From assembly GCF_022605725.1 (NCBI RefSeq), contig NC_065557.1:22695256-22759255 (forward strand): DNA of 64,000 nt, in the 5' to 3' direction. A program made the translations under genes and the position numbers. This DNA is from Anthonomus grandis grandis (Eukaryota > Arthropoda > Insecta > Coleoptera > Curculionidae). The notes below the pieces were generated by a model that saw only the letters and a list, made by a program, of their open reading frames with translations, had not been told where the DNA came from and searched no databases. This document shows positions 1 through 10,970 of the stretch, piece by piece (the stretch's first letter is position 1; the number at the start of each line of letters is the position of its first letter).

Positions 1-96
1 GTCTTAGAAGCATCTTGTATGTACAGAAGTATGTTGACTAATTTCAACATAGTATCTTTAAGTCAAAGGAGAGATGCTCAGTCTATTATCTTTATA

Positions 97-384
97 TAGT
101 GTGACCCATTTGTTTTCGGGTCACCCTGATAAAAAGTTTATTTTTGGTGCGATTTTGCTCGGGTTTTTTTTAAATGTTAGGTCCAGAAAAACTGCATCAT
201 TATAACAAAAAAAAAATTCTGCCATGCAAATTCCAAGGCCTACTAATGTCAGTTTTTAAGGGCCAAATTTTAAGAAACCATGCTTGGCATTTTTTTAGCA
301 AAAAATTGTGCACACCACTGGATTCGGCATCCCCCAAAATGGCCTTATACCAAATTTCACCAAAAAATATTAAGTAATAACAAT
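97..384 (+). repeat. Left terminal inverted repeat of the mariner-like element
   Basis: It matches 1795-2080 in inverted orientation almost throughout, including the ACATTTAAAAAAAA and GGCCAAATTTTAAG stretches. Short open frames here are not genes. Confidence 0.85.
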
Positions 385-639
385 TTTATAACAAAAAATA
401 AAAAGGGAAATTATACATTTATTTACATTTAAAAATGTGTAGATAGTCATAAAAAAAACAAATTGAACAAAGATAATACAAGCAAATAACAATTCCAAAC
501 TAAATACAAATAAAAACAAACAATAAACTAACAAAAATAAATACAAATAAAATAAAAACAACAAACAAAAAAATTAAAAATTAACCGCTACTAAATTTTT
601 GAAATTTCTACTAATCCACCATTGTTTTCTATGCATTAT

Positions 640-1662
640 ACATTCCTTTTGCCTACATTTAAAATAACTTTACGGACTTGCTCTGGAGTAATTTCTGAAC
701 AAACCTGGATTATTCTGACTTGTAGATCTTCTAAATTTTGAGGTCTTGATTTGTACACTTTTTCTTTAAGTAAGCCCCAGAGAAAAAAATCGAGTGGCGT
801 TAAGTCAGGGGATCTCGGTGGCCACTCAACGAAAGGACTGTTTCGTCCTATCCAACAGTTTTTGAAAATGTTGATTTAACCAGTCTCCTACTAAACGAGT
901 ATTATGGACAGGACAACCATCTAATTGAAACTTCAAATTTAAGGTGATATCTTAAGGGTAAATCTTCTAATGCGTTCGAAAATTAATTCTCAAGAAAATT
1001 CAAAAATTCAATTGTATTCAAATTACCATTAAAGAAAAAAGGGCCAATAATTTTGTCGCTTAGTATTCCACACCAAACGTTAATTTTTTGCGAATACTGT
1101 CTCCTTGCATTTATTATAAATTCTGGATTCTGCACGGACCAGTGGCGGCAATTTTGACTGGGGACTACGCCATTTGTGGTAAAAGTGGCTTCATCGCTAG
1201 GATTTCATCTAGAAAGTTTCTGTTGTTTAAATATTCTCCCTGAAGCTAATAGCAAAACTCTAATCTTCTTGCCTGGTCACCATCCTCTAAGGTGTGCAAA
1301 AATTTTGGCTTAAATGCTATTATGTTATTTTTTTGCAAACATCTTCTTATACTTTCTCTGGGGATGTTAAGGACCAAACTAGCCGTTCTGACACTACTTC
1401 GAGGATTGCCGTTAAAATATTCCAAAATGTAATTTTCATTTCTTCTGAGCCCACGCCGTCCTTTATGTCTATTTTTAAGTAGATTTTTCGAAACAGATCC
1501 GGTTTCATTGAAAATTTTATTAACACGTTGCACAGTACTTAGACTTACTGGTCTATCAGGATGCCTAATATTAAATTCTCTGGCAGCTTCTCGCATCGAA
1601 CGCGTGTTACCACCAACAAAACGAACAATTTCAATTTTTTCTCTTAAATTTAAATTTTCCAT
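640..1662 (-). pseudogene. Broken mariner-type DDD transposase
   Basis: This is the cut-and-paste transposase of the surrounding element. It starts at 1662 and runs open for 138 codons through a helix-turn-helix DNA-binding region typical of insect mariner-like transposases. Translation then continues in shifted frames. SDEATF carries the first catalytic Asp; a WCGILS stretch lies near 1060; LDGCPVHNTR near 910 carries the second Asp; WPPRSPDLTPLDFFLWG near 800 carries the third. The order and spacing fit a mariner-type DDD catalytic core. At least two frameshifts, including one between the second and third Asp motifs, make it nonfunctional. No alternative identity seems likely. Confidence 0.85.
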
Positions 1663-1794
1663 TGATTACTTATACTATCTAAACACGTTCTATTACCACT
1701 TTTGATAGTTAGATGTCAAATGTGACAATTCAATATTTCAATAATTTTTAGCGACAATTTAGATGTAAAGCGCATTTCTTTTTTTTATCATAAA

Positions 1795-2080
1795 ACTGTT
1801 ATTATTTAATATTTTTTGGTGAAATTTGGTATAAGGCCGTTTTGAGGGATGCCGAATCCAGTGGTGTGCACAATTTTTTGCTAAAAAATGCCTAGCATGG
1901 TTTCTTAAAATTTGGCCCTTAAAAACTGACATTAGTAAGCCTTGGAATTTGCATGGCAGAATTTTTTTTTGTTATAATGATGCAGTTTTTCTGGGCCTAA
2001 CATTTAAAAAAAACCCAAGCAAAATCGCACCAAAAATAAACTTTTTATCAGAGTGACCCGAAAACAAATGGGTCACACTG
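1795..2080 (-). repeat. Right terminal inverted repeat of the mariner-like element
   Basis: This is the inverted counterpart of 97-384. It ends in the expected CAGTGTGACC terminus next to TA. Confidence 0.85.
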
Positions 2081-2082
2081 TA

Positions 2083-2479
2083 TATAATACAGTGAACAAC
2101 AAAAAATATAGTAATCTAAATTTAATTAATAGAATAGATTTTAATGTCCCCAAGGCAGCCGCCGTTAGACCTACAAATACTAAATTATTTAATGTGAATT
2201 TGGCTAGTCTATCACCCCCTAAGTGAAATAAAGTGATCCAACTCTGTGATCTAGATATTTTTAATATACATGTTTTAACTTTTAAAGAGAATACCATCTT
2301 AAAGAGAAACTACTTATTAATTTTATAATCCTCTATTCTAGTCATTATTAAACTATCAATCTTATTTTATTTTGGTATGTATCTTAGTACTGCCTTTAAG
2401 GACCTGTAACTTTCTAAGACATTTTTATTTGTGTGTTGCTTTCAGTATCATTTTAGCCACTAAATAGTTGTTAAGCTTT
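2083..2479. other. No gene recognised
   Basis: AT-rich DNA between the mariner-like element and the Tc1 fragment. Short frames exist, but none has a motif I recognise. Confidence 0.5.
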
Positions 2480-2710
2480 TCTGCCATTATGCCATGCAGT
2501 ATTAATTTTTCTGAAGATCTGCGGCCTACCAAAGAGGAGTTCTGCAATCTGAGATTTCAAGACAATTTCAAATGGTAAGATCAGCCGTCTATTACATTTT
2601 AAAAAGATTTCATAATAGAGAAAATGTTATACTCAAACCCAAATCTGGTTGTCCCAAAAAAGTCAATTTAAATGAGATCAATAAACATGATGATTTTCGT
2701 CTAAAGCTTT
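2480..2710 (+). pseudogene. Tc1-like transposase N-terminal fragment
   Basis: In one plus-strand frame, around 2535-2690, the translation reads SEISRQFQMVRSAVYYILKR followed by a KPKSGCPKK segment. That is the paired helix-turn-helix plus basic linker of Tc1-type transposases, which bind the element ends. Only the DNA-binding part is present; no catalytic core follows, because a LINE fragment begins at about 2711. The boundaries are approximate and no terminal repeats were found. Confidence 0.6.
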
Positions 2711-5700
2711 GTGGCTGGAAAATATAATACATTGTTTCTTAAGCTTTTACGTAACAAAATGGGACATATGTACAACATTCAATGTTTTCTAAAACCTGGT
2801 TGCTTGACTCGTGATTTGGTACTAACTGCTTCAGCTTCCAATTTTACCAAAAACGATTTGATGATCTTGTGGTTAAACGGAACATATTCTCCTACATATA
2901 TTATTAACGATTTTATCACTCCCCGTAAAAACACTACTTTCCTTGTTATGACAAGCTCTTGTTTTGGACCAAGTTGCAGTGTTGTATATAATAGCAATCT
3001 GTCATTATATAAAGCTTTCCATAAAAACAACATTGACCTAAGTCAAATACTTGAATGCAATTATGCTAATCATTGCGATTTGGCTTGTATATTATGTCAC
3101 ATAAAAAAATATTTTCTAAATCCACTGCATAATTCTAAGTATCTAAAGCTAAATAGATCACCTTATTTTGTGGGAAGCATGGAAACTACATCTAAGGGTG
3201 TGACTGACTCTTTTTTATAGGTGAGACCATAGAGGTTGAAGCTCCCTTTCATTCAACTGCAATACCAGAATTAAAGCATTGTAGTGCATTTTTATTAAAT
3301 ATTCAATCCCTTCGGAATAAAGTGGATGAGCTTCAACTTCTGCTTGCTTATTTTAATTTACCTGACATTGTTATATTAACAGAACATTGGCTTAGATTTA
3401 ATGAATGTTTTTGTATTGATGAGTATGTACCACTGTCAGTTTATTATAGACAAAACTCTCGGCATGGAGAGACTGCTGTTCTAATTAGGAGACGTTTTCA
3501 AAAACTTTTTCTGAACTGTTGATAAGTTTGGTGATGCCTCAAATGAACAGGTTTTTAAGTGTTTGGTGTGTGTTTGTAAATTGTTTCATATGTACGTTAT
3601 TTGTATATACCGTCCGCCCTCTGGGGATATCAGTGTGTTTCTTGATAGGTTAGATTGTCTTCTGTCTGAGATTTTAATATGAATTATTCAGAGGTTTCCT
3701 TAGCAGAAAGAATTTCTCTTGATGGAATCTTTAAATCATTTGCACTCACCATGCGTGTTAATGCACCCACTCGTATTTCGTCCTCTATTGATTATTTCTG
3801 TAGTAATTTGGATGGTGTTACCTGTTCAGTGCACTCAGTGGATATAACGGATCATGAGGTTGTGTATGTCCAATTCCCTGGTGATTTTAAAAACAAATCT
3901 GGCCGCCGCCTTGGGAGAGTATTTAGTGGGAACAATTTGAATTTATTTTCTCAATACATTTCGGCTGTTAACTGGAATATGCAATTCAGGCTACTCCACA
4001 ACCATTTTGTTTATTTCATTATACATTGCGTGACAAAATAAATATCTGCTTTCCCTTGGTTAGACTTAAACCCAAGAGACGAAAATCATGGATCACCGCG
4101 GGACTAAAATCGTCTGCCTAAAATTGCGATTCTTAGCAAGACTTCGCAAATCTATTGACAATCAATTCATCAAGTCTTATTTTCAGGATTATCGGAAAAT
4201 TTATCGGCGTCTGATAGAAGTCAGAAAGGAACTGTATTATAATGAGCGCTTAGACTCGGCCAGTAACAGACAGAATTTAAGTGGGTCAATCATAATTGGT
4301 TGGTAAACTAGAATGTCTTCTTGTGGGCGGTTGGTTGAACCGGACTTGGGGCCTGATGATTTCAATGAATATTTTTCTAATATTGCTGAGAAGTTTATTT
4401 TTCTAATATTGCTGAGCAGTTGGGATTTAGGACTGGACATAGCACAACTAGTGCACTCTTAAATATTACTGATAATATAATGCAAGTGCTTGAGAGGTGT
4501 CTCTTGATTACTCAAAGGCTTTTGATGTAATAGACCATGACTTACTCATTGCCAAACTGAAGTATTATGGGTGCAACAATATAGTTTTATCTTTTTTTAA
4601 AACATATCTATGGAATCATACACAAAGAGTACGCATACATGCCAACTGTTCTGAGTCAAAACATATCAGGGGTATTTCAAGGATCTATCCTTGGGCCTCT
4701 TTTATTTCTTGTTTACACATCAGACCTACCAAAGGTTTTAAATTTATCAGAAATTCACCAGTATGCCGACGATACGCAGGTTCTCCACTACTTCGATCCC
4801 AACGATAATTTAGTTGAATATAATTTAAATGCTGAACTCAATTCAATTTCAATCTACTCAAAGGAGCATAAGTTAGTCATTAATCCAGCCAAAACTAAAA
4901 TGATACTTTTTTCAAATAAAAAACCTCGTAAAAATATTGTTTCATCAGTTAAAATTCAATTGAATAACACATTAATTTCTTTTTCTGATAATATGAAGGT
5001 TCTTGAATTGACTTTAGATAGCTCTTTACGATTCAGAGAACATATCAGTATTCTGCTAAAAAGGTGTTATTTGAGAATGCGTATGCTTCATGCTAACAAA
5101 TTAATTTTAAATTATAAGACTAGGAAAAAACTTACTGAAGCTTTTATTTTATCCATTATCCAATATTGTTTAATAGTTTATTTTCCCTGTTTAGATCAAC
5201 AGATACAGTACCATTTACAACGTGTTCAAAACACCTGTTGCCGATTTATTTTTAATTTAAGAAGGTTTGATCATGTCTCTCAAGGCATTTATAATTTAAA
5301 ATGGCTCAAAATATTGTATTTATTTATAAGTTATAAGTTTAAGTTATAAGTTTTTATTGTCTACATTTCTATAGCGTTTATATAATACCCGAAGCCTCAA
5401 ATATTTGTATGAAAAACTTTTACCTAGAAATCAAGTACATAGTTGAAATATTAGACATAATACCCTCACTATGCCACACCATTCAACTGCTCTGTTTACC
5501 CGTTCTTTTACGTACAATATTGTTCTTTTTTATAATAGTCAAAAACTGATGTTTAATGACATTTTATACATTTAAAAGAAATTTTAGAAATTTATTTTTG
5601 AAAGAATCAATGGGATGAGGTATCTTGTTTATGGTTTATTGGGGGCCTGCTAGTATGGAGGTTGGTTGTTGTTACTCATAGTGAACTATAATGTATAATT

Positions 5701-5760
5701 ATAGTTGCAATTATTATTTATTTAATTAATTAATTTATTTTTTAGTTTTTTTATGAAGGT
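2711..5760 (+). mobile_element. Degenerate CR1/Jockey-type LINE with an internal deletion
   Basis: Parts of a non-LTR retrotransposon lie in normal order. First comes a 169-codon frame at 2711-3220 resembling the end of ORF1 (a motif FTKNDLMILW). Then an APE-type endonuclease at about 3240-4020 (LLNIQSLRNKVDEL, LTEHWL, YRPPSG, DITDHEVV), a linker at 4060-4380, and reverse transcriptase from about 4430. Palm motif A is LDYSKAFDVIDHD, motif B is GSILGPLLF and motif C is YADDTQ. A thumb region runs to about 5600 and an AT-rich tail follows. Frames change repeatedly. The first part of the polymerase is missing (see the junction at 4370-4440). No RNase H is seen, consistent with the CR1/Jockey group. 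Confidence 0.85.
4639..5349 (+). pseudogene. LINE reverse transcriptase, palm-thumb part
   Basis: A 236-codon frame carries polymerase motif B (QGSILGPLLF) and the catalytic YADDTQ, followed by connection and thumb sequence with the usual basic residues. Motif A lies just upstream in a different frame (4497-4620), so the polymerase is split by a frameshift. The frame is the longest intact part of the LINE that surrounds it. Confidence 0.82.
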
Positions 5761-5809
5761 TAAGAGTTTAAGAGTAGCTTGTATCTTAATTGAATTGCTA
5801 TTAACCAAT

Positions 5810-7456
5810 CATTCTTCTTTCACCCTGTAGATGCCACCAAGGTACTTGAAACAATTCAGTGCTTGAAGAACCATTAGGTCTTCAGGTTCCAATGGTATCT
5901 CTTCATGTCTGCTGTCACTTCTGCCTGCGAGCACTTTAAGTGCTTTGGTTTGGGCAATCAATGTCATTGCTTCAGGGCGAGTTCCCATCCTGTTTAAAGG
6001 AAGCTATGATTATCCCTCTTCATAAAGGTGGTAGCTTGGACCGACCCTCTAACTTCCATCAATTTTGTCTACTCTCCCTAAGGTTTTTGAGCGGCTTGCA
6101 AAACAGAGAATTGTCTCCTTTTTGACCAAATACAATGTGCTGTCCCCTAATCAGTATGGATTTCGGTCATCTAAGGGCATACAAGATGCCATTTTCAGCA
6201 CCCAGAGGGTGGTTGCATCTGGATTTTCTTCATGGATAGCACACCTTAAATGTAGTGTACCTCAAGGGTCCGTGTTAGGTCCAGTTTTATTTTTATTATG
6301 TGTTAATGACTTAAGCTCTCTACCACTGCATGGACTAGTGGTTCAGTTTGCCGATGATACTACAATTCTGTGGCATACAAAAGATCAACAAGTAGTTAAA
6401 TCTCTTATAGTAGAGGACCTTCACAAAATTAAAGAGTGGTGCATCTGCAATCAGATTGTATTCATTGTTGATAAGACTTTTATTCTGGGCTTTAAGTGTA
6501 ATATGGAAAGTTTTTTGTTTGATGAGCAGAGCCCTCTACATGGTGAGGATTATTGTCAATTTCTCGGCCTCTTTATTGATGGGAGTTTAAGGTTTGACAA
6601 CCATGTTTTGGGCCTCGCTGGCCTACTAAAACTTTAATCTAGAAAATTAAAATAAAATTTTAAATCCTAAAACTTTATTCTGGTTGTTTTGCAGTGAGAG
6701 TTGCCAGGCATGAGTTCGGAGAGGGGGGTTGTTTGCTCGTTCAGTTTATTTCGCCTTAATGGGCTCTCATATCTGGTATGGGTTGCCATTTTGGGGTTTG
6801 TGCTCCATGGGACTCTTTAACATAATTTTTACTATTCAGAAAAAAGCATTAATGTATCTGTGTGGTGTTGGTCTGAGAGTCTCTTGTAAATGTCTTTTTG
6901 TAGCTGAAAGAATTTTAACAGTTTTCTCATTCTTTATATTGGAAACTGCTTTATTCATACATAAGTCTGTTAGTCCACCATCCTGCACTAGTCACAATAT
7001 TCGTCAAGTAAATAACTTATCTCTTCCAATCCCCATCTCCCCACTTATGAGAAACTCTCTTATAGTTATTAGTCAAAAAAAATAATAAAATCATGTTCCT
7101 TTTTGACCTTAAAAAGTTTAGGAGGGAACTAAAGTAAATAATCTTACCAAAAGCTTACTACAGCATTGAAGAGTATTTTAAAAACTCATTTTAATATTTA
7201 AAATTAATTATATATCTGTTGATCAGATTTTTTTTAATTCTTGTTTTATGTTAGTTCTTGCCTTTTCTTTCTTCTTTTTTTAGTTTCTTCTTTGATGATA
7301 TGAAATATGCTCCTATATACAATCAAAACTGTACTGATTCTGTATCCTGTTTTAAGTTTAACCAAATAACTACTGGTATTGTAAATTCTAGGATTAGGAA
7401 GCTTTTAGCACAAGCAAATATGTTGCAAAAGCAATGTATATTTTGACTTTGACAAA
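5810..7456 (+). mobile_element. Second LINE fragment, TTTGAC-tailed family
   Basis: Reverse transcriptase pieces lie in three frames. A palm entry (EAMIIPLHKGG, about 6000) is followed by KVFERLAKQRIVSFL and QYGFRSSKG, then motif B QGSVLGPVLF and the catalytic FADDTT at about 6345. The C-terminal part lies at 6729-7085 (FTIQKKALMYLCG, FILETALFIHK). Motif A is absent: the frame jumps from QDAIF to HLKCSVPQG, so the intervening segment is deleted. The element ends at a TTTGACTTTGAC tail near 7455. The C-terminal part and tail closely match the LINE copy at 52883-53748, so both belong to one family. Confidence 0.8.
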
Positions 7457-7639
7457 ATTTTAAAATAGTTATTTGAAGAATTTCTAAAGAAAATTGGTTT
7501 TTGTCATTGAGCAAAATAACAGATAAAATTGACCAAATGGGATATCAGCCAGTAAGTGCAAGTGGCAGAAACTAGTAGAAATGCAGCCGTTTTCAAGAAG
7601 ACAAGCAAAGAAACTACTGCTTAAAAAAAAAACTAAATA

Positions 7640-7985
7640 GGTTTATGTATAAAGATATATTACAAAATATTTTGCTACCTTATCTGGAAGAAAAGATGGC
7701 ATTATTACATCACTTTTAGCATATTAATGACCTAAAACATGGTAAAACATCCCAATTGGTAAAACAAGTTTATATAAGATGAAATGACCCCCATTTTAGA
7801 GTGGCCATCTCAATCCCCAGACCTAAACCCAATTGAAAACTTTTGGGAAATACTAGATTAACAAATTAGGTCAAAAACTTATAAAAATAAAGATGAATTA
7901 TTTGTTGTTTTCAATGATGCCTGAGAAAATATAGATCCTGCAATAATCAAAAGACTTCTTGAGTCTATGCCAAAAAGTAGAAACT
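7640..7985 (+). pseudogene. Tc1-like transposase C-terminal fragment
   Basis: Frames read YKDILQNILLPYLEE, then a degraded second-Asp motif (HINDLKH, where the family has D-N-D-P-K-H). Next comes WPSQSPDLNPIENFWEIL with the catalytic Glu, and finally IIKRLLESMPKR, the usual end of these transposases. Stops and frameshifts occur throughout. The N-terminal half is missing. This is a DD34E-type relic lying between LINE fragments. Confidence 0.78.
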
Positions 7986-8239
7986 CGAACAAAAGTCAAA
8001 ATACAGAAAAAAAAGCATTACAATTAACATTACGATAATAAAACCCATGCAGTAACTATATAATACAATAAAATAATCCATAAGTAAAGTAAAAATACAT
8101 CAAGAATTAAGCATAATGTAAAACTAACAAATACAGAGCAGCTTTAACAGAAATATAATAAAAACATAAAAAAACACAATACTCCTAAAAAGGCATAGTG
8201 GAGTGAAGAAATTCCTCAAATTAGTAAAAAGGGTTGTTG
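7986..8239. other. No gene recognised
   Basis: Very AT-rich, with many stops in all frames. I see nothing that can be supported. Confidence 0.5.
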
Positions 8240-8530
8240 ATTAACAGATCTTTCTTTATTTTTAAATGTACAAAATGGCAGAACCCTTACAGAGACTGGC
8301 AGAGCATTAAAAAATGTTACTCCGTAGTGCAAAACCCCAGTTCTTGATCTGGAGAGTCAATGGAAAGGTGGAATTAAGGAGTCATTATTTCTGATAAAGT
8401 ACCAGTGGATACAGACTCTTTACCGTGAGTCTGCGGGAAAGAACCAATATCGTGAAGAGAAAAAATAATCTGTTTGGTTTTGGTTGAAACATTATCTGTT
8501 TGAAACAGTCCAGTCTTTCAAGTTTGCACA
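8240..8530 (-). mobile_element. Possible LINE 3-prime end
   Basis: The minus-strand translation near 8250-8345 reads GVTFFNALPVSVR followed by TFKNKERS. This resembles the C-terminal end of LINE reverse transcriptases (a G-V-x-x-F/Y-N-x-L-P motif followed by a basic tail). The upstream frame is broken. The call rests on this one motif and is tentative. Confidence 0.4.
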
Positions 8531-9209
8531 TGACTCTTGTGAAATGCGAGAAATATTTGCTTCACCAGCATCATGTTTTTTTATTACGGGTTCATCTACT
8601 TTTTAAATTTGTATTGAAAATTAATAGATTTGTAAAAGCACTTTCTTTAAAACATATTATTTATGTGACTATTAAAATAACTAAAAATCCAAAATTATAT
8701 ATATTATCTGTCACAAAGAAAACTCAAGCCATCTTGTGATCAGCTATTAAGGCCCTACAGAGATTACTTGTGATATAGGAGTTATGAATATGCATCAAGG
8801 AAAAATTTATTAACACAACACAACAAGGAAAATTGGGATATGTCCTGTCCTACAAGGGAATATGTCAGCCTATTTTTGCAATAGAGTAAAGTAAAAATTA
8901 ATTATACGAACAATATATATAGATAATCAGAATATATCATAGTATTTTTGAGTCAAGATGGTAATAAAATAAAACTAAAATAAGCTCACTATATAAAAAA
9001 GGAACATTACAGATTAGAGATAAAAAAAATGTTACAAAATACAGAGCATCACTCAATAGAACTCTGATTAATTATGACTTGAACAATAAATAAAACTGAT
9101 TCTGTTGAGCAATTAGAACTTATACTTTAGGTTTTCCATTAGATGGAATAAGTTATGAAGAAATACTAGTATACTAAAGGAGTTTGGTTAATGTTTAAAA
9201 CTCGTTTAC
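8531..9209. other. AT-rich stretch, probable Sem1 intron 1
   Basis: No recognisable coding sequence. It lies immediately downstream of Sem1 exon 1 on the minus strand and is therefore probably intron. I looked for the acidic Trp-containing second exon of Sem1 here and did not find it. Confidence 0.45.
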
Positions 9210-9282
9210 CTTCTACTGGAAACTCCTCAAATTCATCATCTTCTTCCAGCACACCAAGATCTAACTTTGGTTTATCAGACAT
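9210..9282 (-). CDS. Sem1: Sem1/Dss1 proteasome lid subunit, exon 1
   Basis: Sem1 (Dss1) is a very small, highly acidic protein. It is a stoichiometric subunit of the 19S proteasome lid and also works in TREX-2 mRNA export and with BRCA2-type recombination factors. The exon starts at ATG 9282 and gives 24 complete codons plus one base. It includes MSDKPKLDLG followed by the family signature LEEDDEFEEFP. The frame is followed by a consensus splice donor (GTAAACGAG) after the first base of the next codon, exactly where the conserved Glu/Asp-Asp-Trp codons are normally split. Later exons with the acidic Trp motifs were not found to the left and may lie outside the window or past repeats. The strand is opposite to the synthetase gene. 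Confidence 0.85.
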
Positions 9283-9639
9283 TATGGACTTTTATTAGTT
9301 TAAAACGACAGGGTTTCTTTTACTGGAGTTGTTTTGGTAGATATAAGGTGAAGATGCACACTCGCTGAAACAGATAACGAGGAAATTGCAAAACTCCAAC
9401 AAAAATGTGCAAATCACTATAATTATGATTTTTCCGTTTTCTTCATTTCTCGCCGTCTTTTGACTGTTTTTGGTTCTGTCTTTGTCCTTCGTCTGTCAAT
9501 CGCCTGGCAACTGTCAGTCAAGGTTTGAACAAGGTACGTGTAAGATAGTAAGACAAAAAGGGTTTGGATACAAAATTCTGATCAATTAAGGCATTTGCTA
9601 CATAAAAGGTATACTTGATAAGACTCGATTTCTCTAACG
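9283..9639 (-). promoter_or_regulatory. Presumed Sem1 5-prime UTR and promoter
   Basis: About 350 bases upstream of the Sem1 start hold no recognised gene. The stretch is less AT-rich than its surroundings around 9420-9530. No TATA box or initiator could be assigned with confidence. It is called only from its position. Confidence 0.35.
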
Positions 9640-9864
9640 CAGTGTTACTCTAAACAGTCTCTCAACATCTCAGTAAACTGTAAACTAAAAGCAAAAGCAG
9701 TTATACGTGAATTGTTTATTAATAATTATACAAAAAAAAAGATACAGGTCCACTTTAATATATGCGTTCATTTATTATGACTGCTAGCGGAGCCCTATCG
9801 GAGGTTTCGCGGAGCACCGGGGTTCTGCGGAGCACACTTTGAGTAACGCTTCCGGAGTCTAACG
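9633..9864. mobile_element. Short hAT-like nonautonomous element
   Basis: The left end CAGTGTTACTC at 9640 and the right-end inverse GAGTAACGCT at 9841-9850 form imperfect terminal repeats. The right part contains a GC-rich stretch (TTTCGCGGAGCACCGGGG) that I associate with hAT-family ends. The heptamer TCTAACG occurs at 9633-9639 and again at 9858-9864, consistent with the 8-bp target duplication of hAT elements. There is no coding capacity. Right-end phasing is uncertain by a few bases. Confidence 0.5.
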
Positions 9865-10099
9865 GTTCAGAAGTTTGCATTTTATTACTTAATACATATT
9901 ACTTTAAAAGAGAATAGCAAATTATAAACAGAAATACAATGACGACGTGACGACGAAGCAACATCAAATAGAAAAAAATAAATAAAACTTAACAATACCT
10001 TCAATAAAATATAAAAGATAGTAGTATATGAAAATAGTATTATGATGCAAATTTAGGTAGTGGGATTAGGCAACAAATTAAACCTCAAGTGTTTAATTG

Positions 10100-10140
10100 G
10101 CTGACGTTTCCACGACATATATTTTTCGTCTTTATCAAGG
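10100..10140 (-). ncRNA. Hammerhead-ribozyme-like motif (left arm)
   Basis: This is the inverted copy of the motif at 10932-10970. It has the same CCTTGATAAAGACGA start and GAAACGTC end, with a changed stem closing base (GTCGTG in place of CGTC). It reads outward on the minus strand. Confidence 0.33.
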
Positions 10141-10931
10141 CTAAAAAGAGATAAATTTTCTTAAACAAACATAAATGTAAATAAATTGGATGCTGAGGTT
10201 AATTTTCAATAATAATCTAATTTGCTATGTATATTAAAAATAAAAAGTTGATAGTTTATGAATATACCTATAAAAAAAACACCACATAAAAACTATCCAA
10301 TGTTCAACGCTTAGGAGCTTGCAACAAAACATTAAAATAGATAAATAATAAAAAAATAAACACAAATAGGCAAAACATGACCACAATTATTAATAAATAC
10401 TCGAAATAGTCATACGTTTTACGAAAACCTCTAAATTTTTTATATTAGGTAAGTCAACAGGTTTTCACTAGAAATTTTATTAATAATTGTGGTCATGTTT
10501 TGCCTATCTATGTTTATTTTTTTATTCTTTATTTATTTTAATGTGTATGTTTTGTTGCATACTCGTAAGTTCCTAAGCGTTGAACATTGGATAGTTTTTA
10601 TGTGGTTTTTTATTTTTTATGTGTATATACATAAAACATCAACTTTTTATTTTTATTTTTAATATACATAGCAAATTAGAATATTGTTGAAAATTAACCT
10701 CAGCATCCGATTTATTTACATTTATGTTTGTTTAATTTTAATTTGTATTTTATAATGTACAAAGGGTATGAGTTGTGGGATAATTTATTATTATTTATAT
10801 TTTTTCTCTTTTTGGTTCCTTGTGTTTTTTTGTGTCTTTGCTAACTCTATATATTTATTAAAGAAAGGGAAAAGGAATGAAAGGAACTTATTTTTAATGA
10901 AACCAACAAAGGAAATTTATCTCTTTTTAGC

Positions 10932-10970
10932 CTTGATAAAGACGAAAAATATATATCGTCGAAACGTCGG
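10932..10970 (+). ncRNA. Hammerhead-ribozyme-like motif (right arm)
   Basis: The layout is CTTGATAAA, then complementary GACGA and TCGTC around an AT loop, then GAAACGTC. A canonical hammerhead has CUGANGA, stem II, GAAA and a GUC-type cleavage triplet. Here the first core box is degenerate (TTGATAA), so activity is doubtful. Stem I pairing could not be confirmed by eye. Confidence 0.35.

Larger units (their letters stand above)
95..2082 (-). mobile_element. Tc1/mariner-superfamily transposon with long terminal inverted repeats
   Basis: The element proper runs from 97 to 2080 and is bracketed by TA dinucleotides (95-96 and 2081-2082), the target duplication of this superfamily. The right end, read inwards, starts CAGTGTGACCCATTTG; the left end starts TAGTGTGACCCATTTG, so only the first base differs. 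The two arms (about 97-384 and 1795-2080) are near-identical inverted copies of about 280 bp, long for a mariner. The transposase between them is on the minus strand and broken. The boundaries are seen directly; the superfamily assignment rests on the TA sites and on the transposase motifs. Confidence 0.88.

Noticed and set aside
370..564. 64-codon Phe/Leu-rich minus-strand frame as a membrane peptide
   Set aside because: It comes from A-rich DNA next to the mariner inverted repeat and has no start context or homology.
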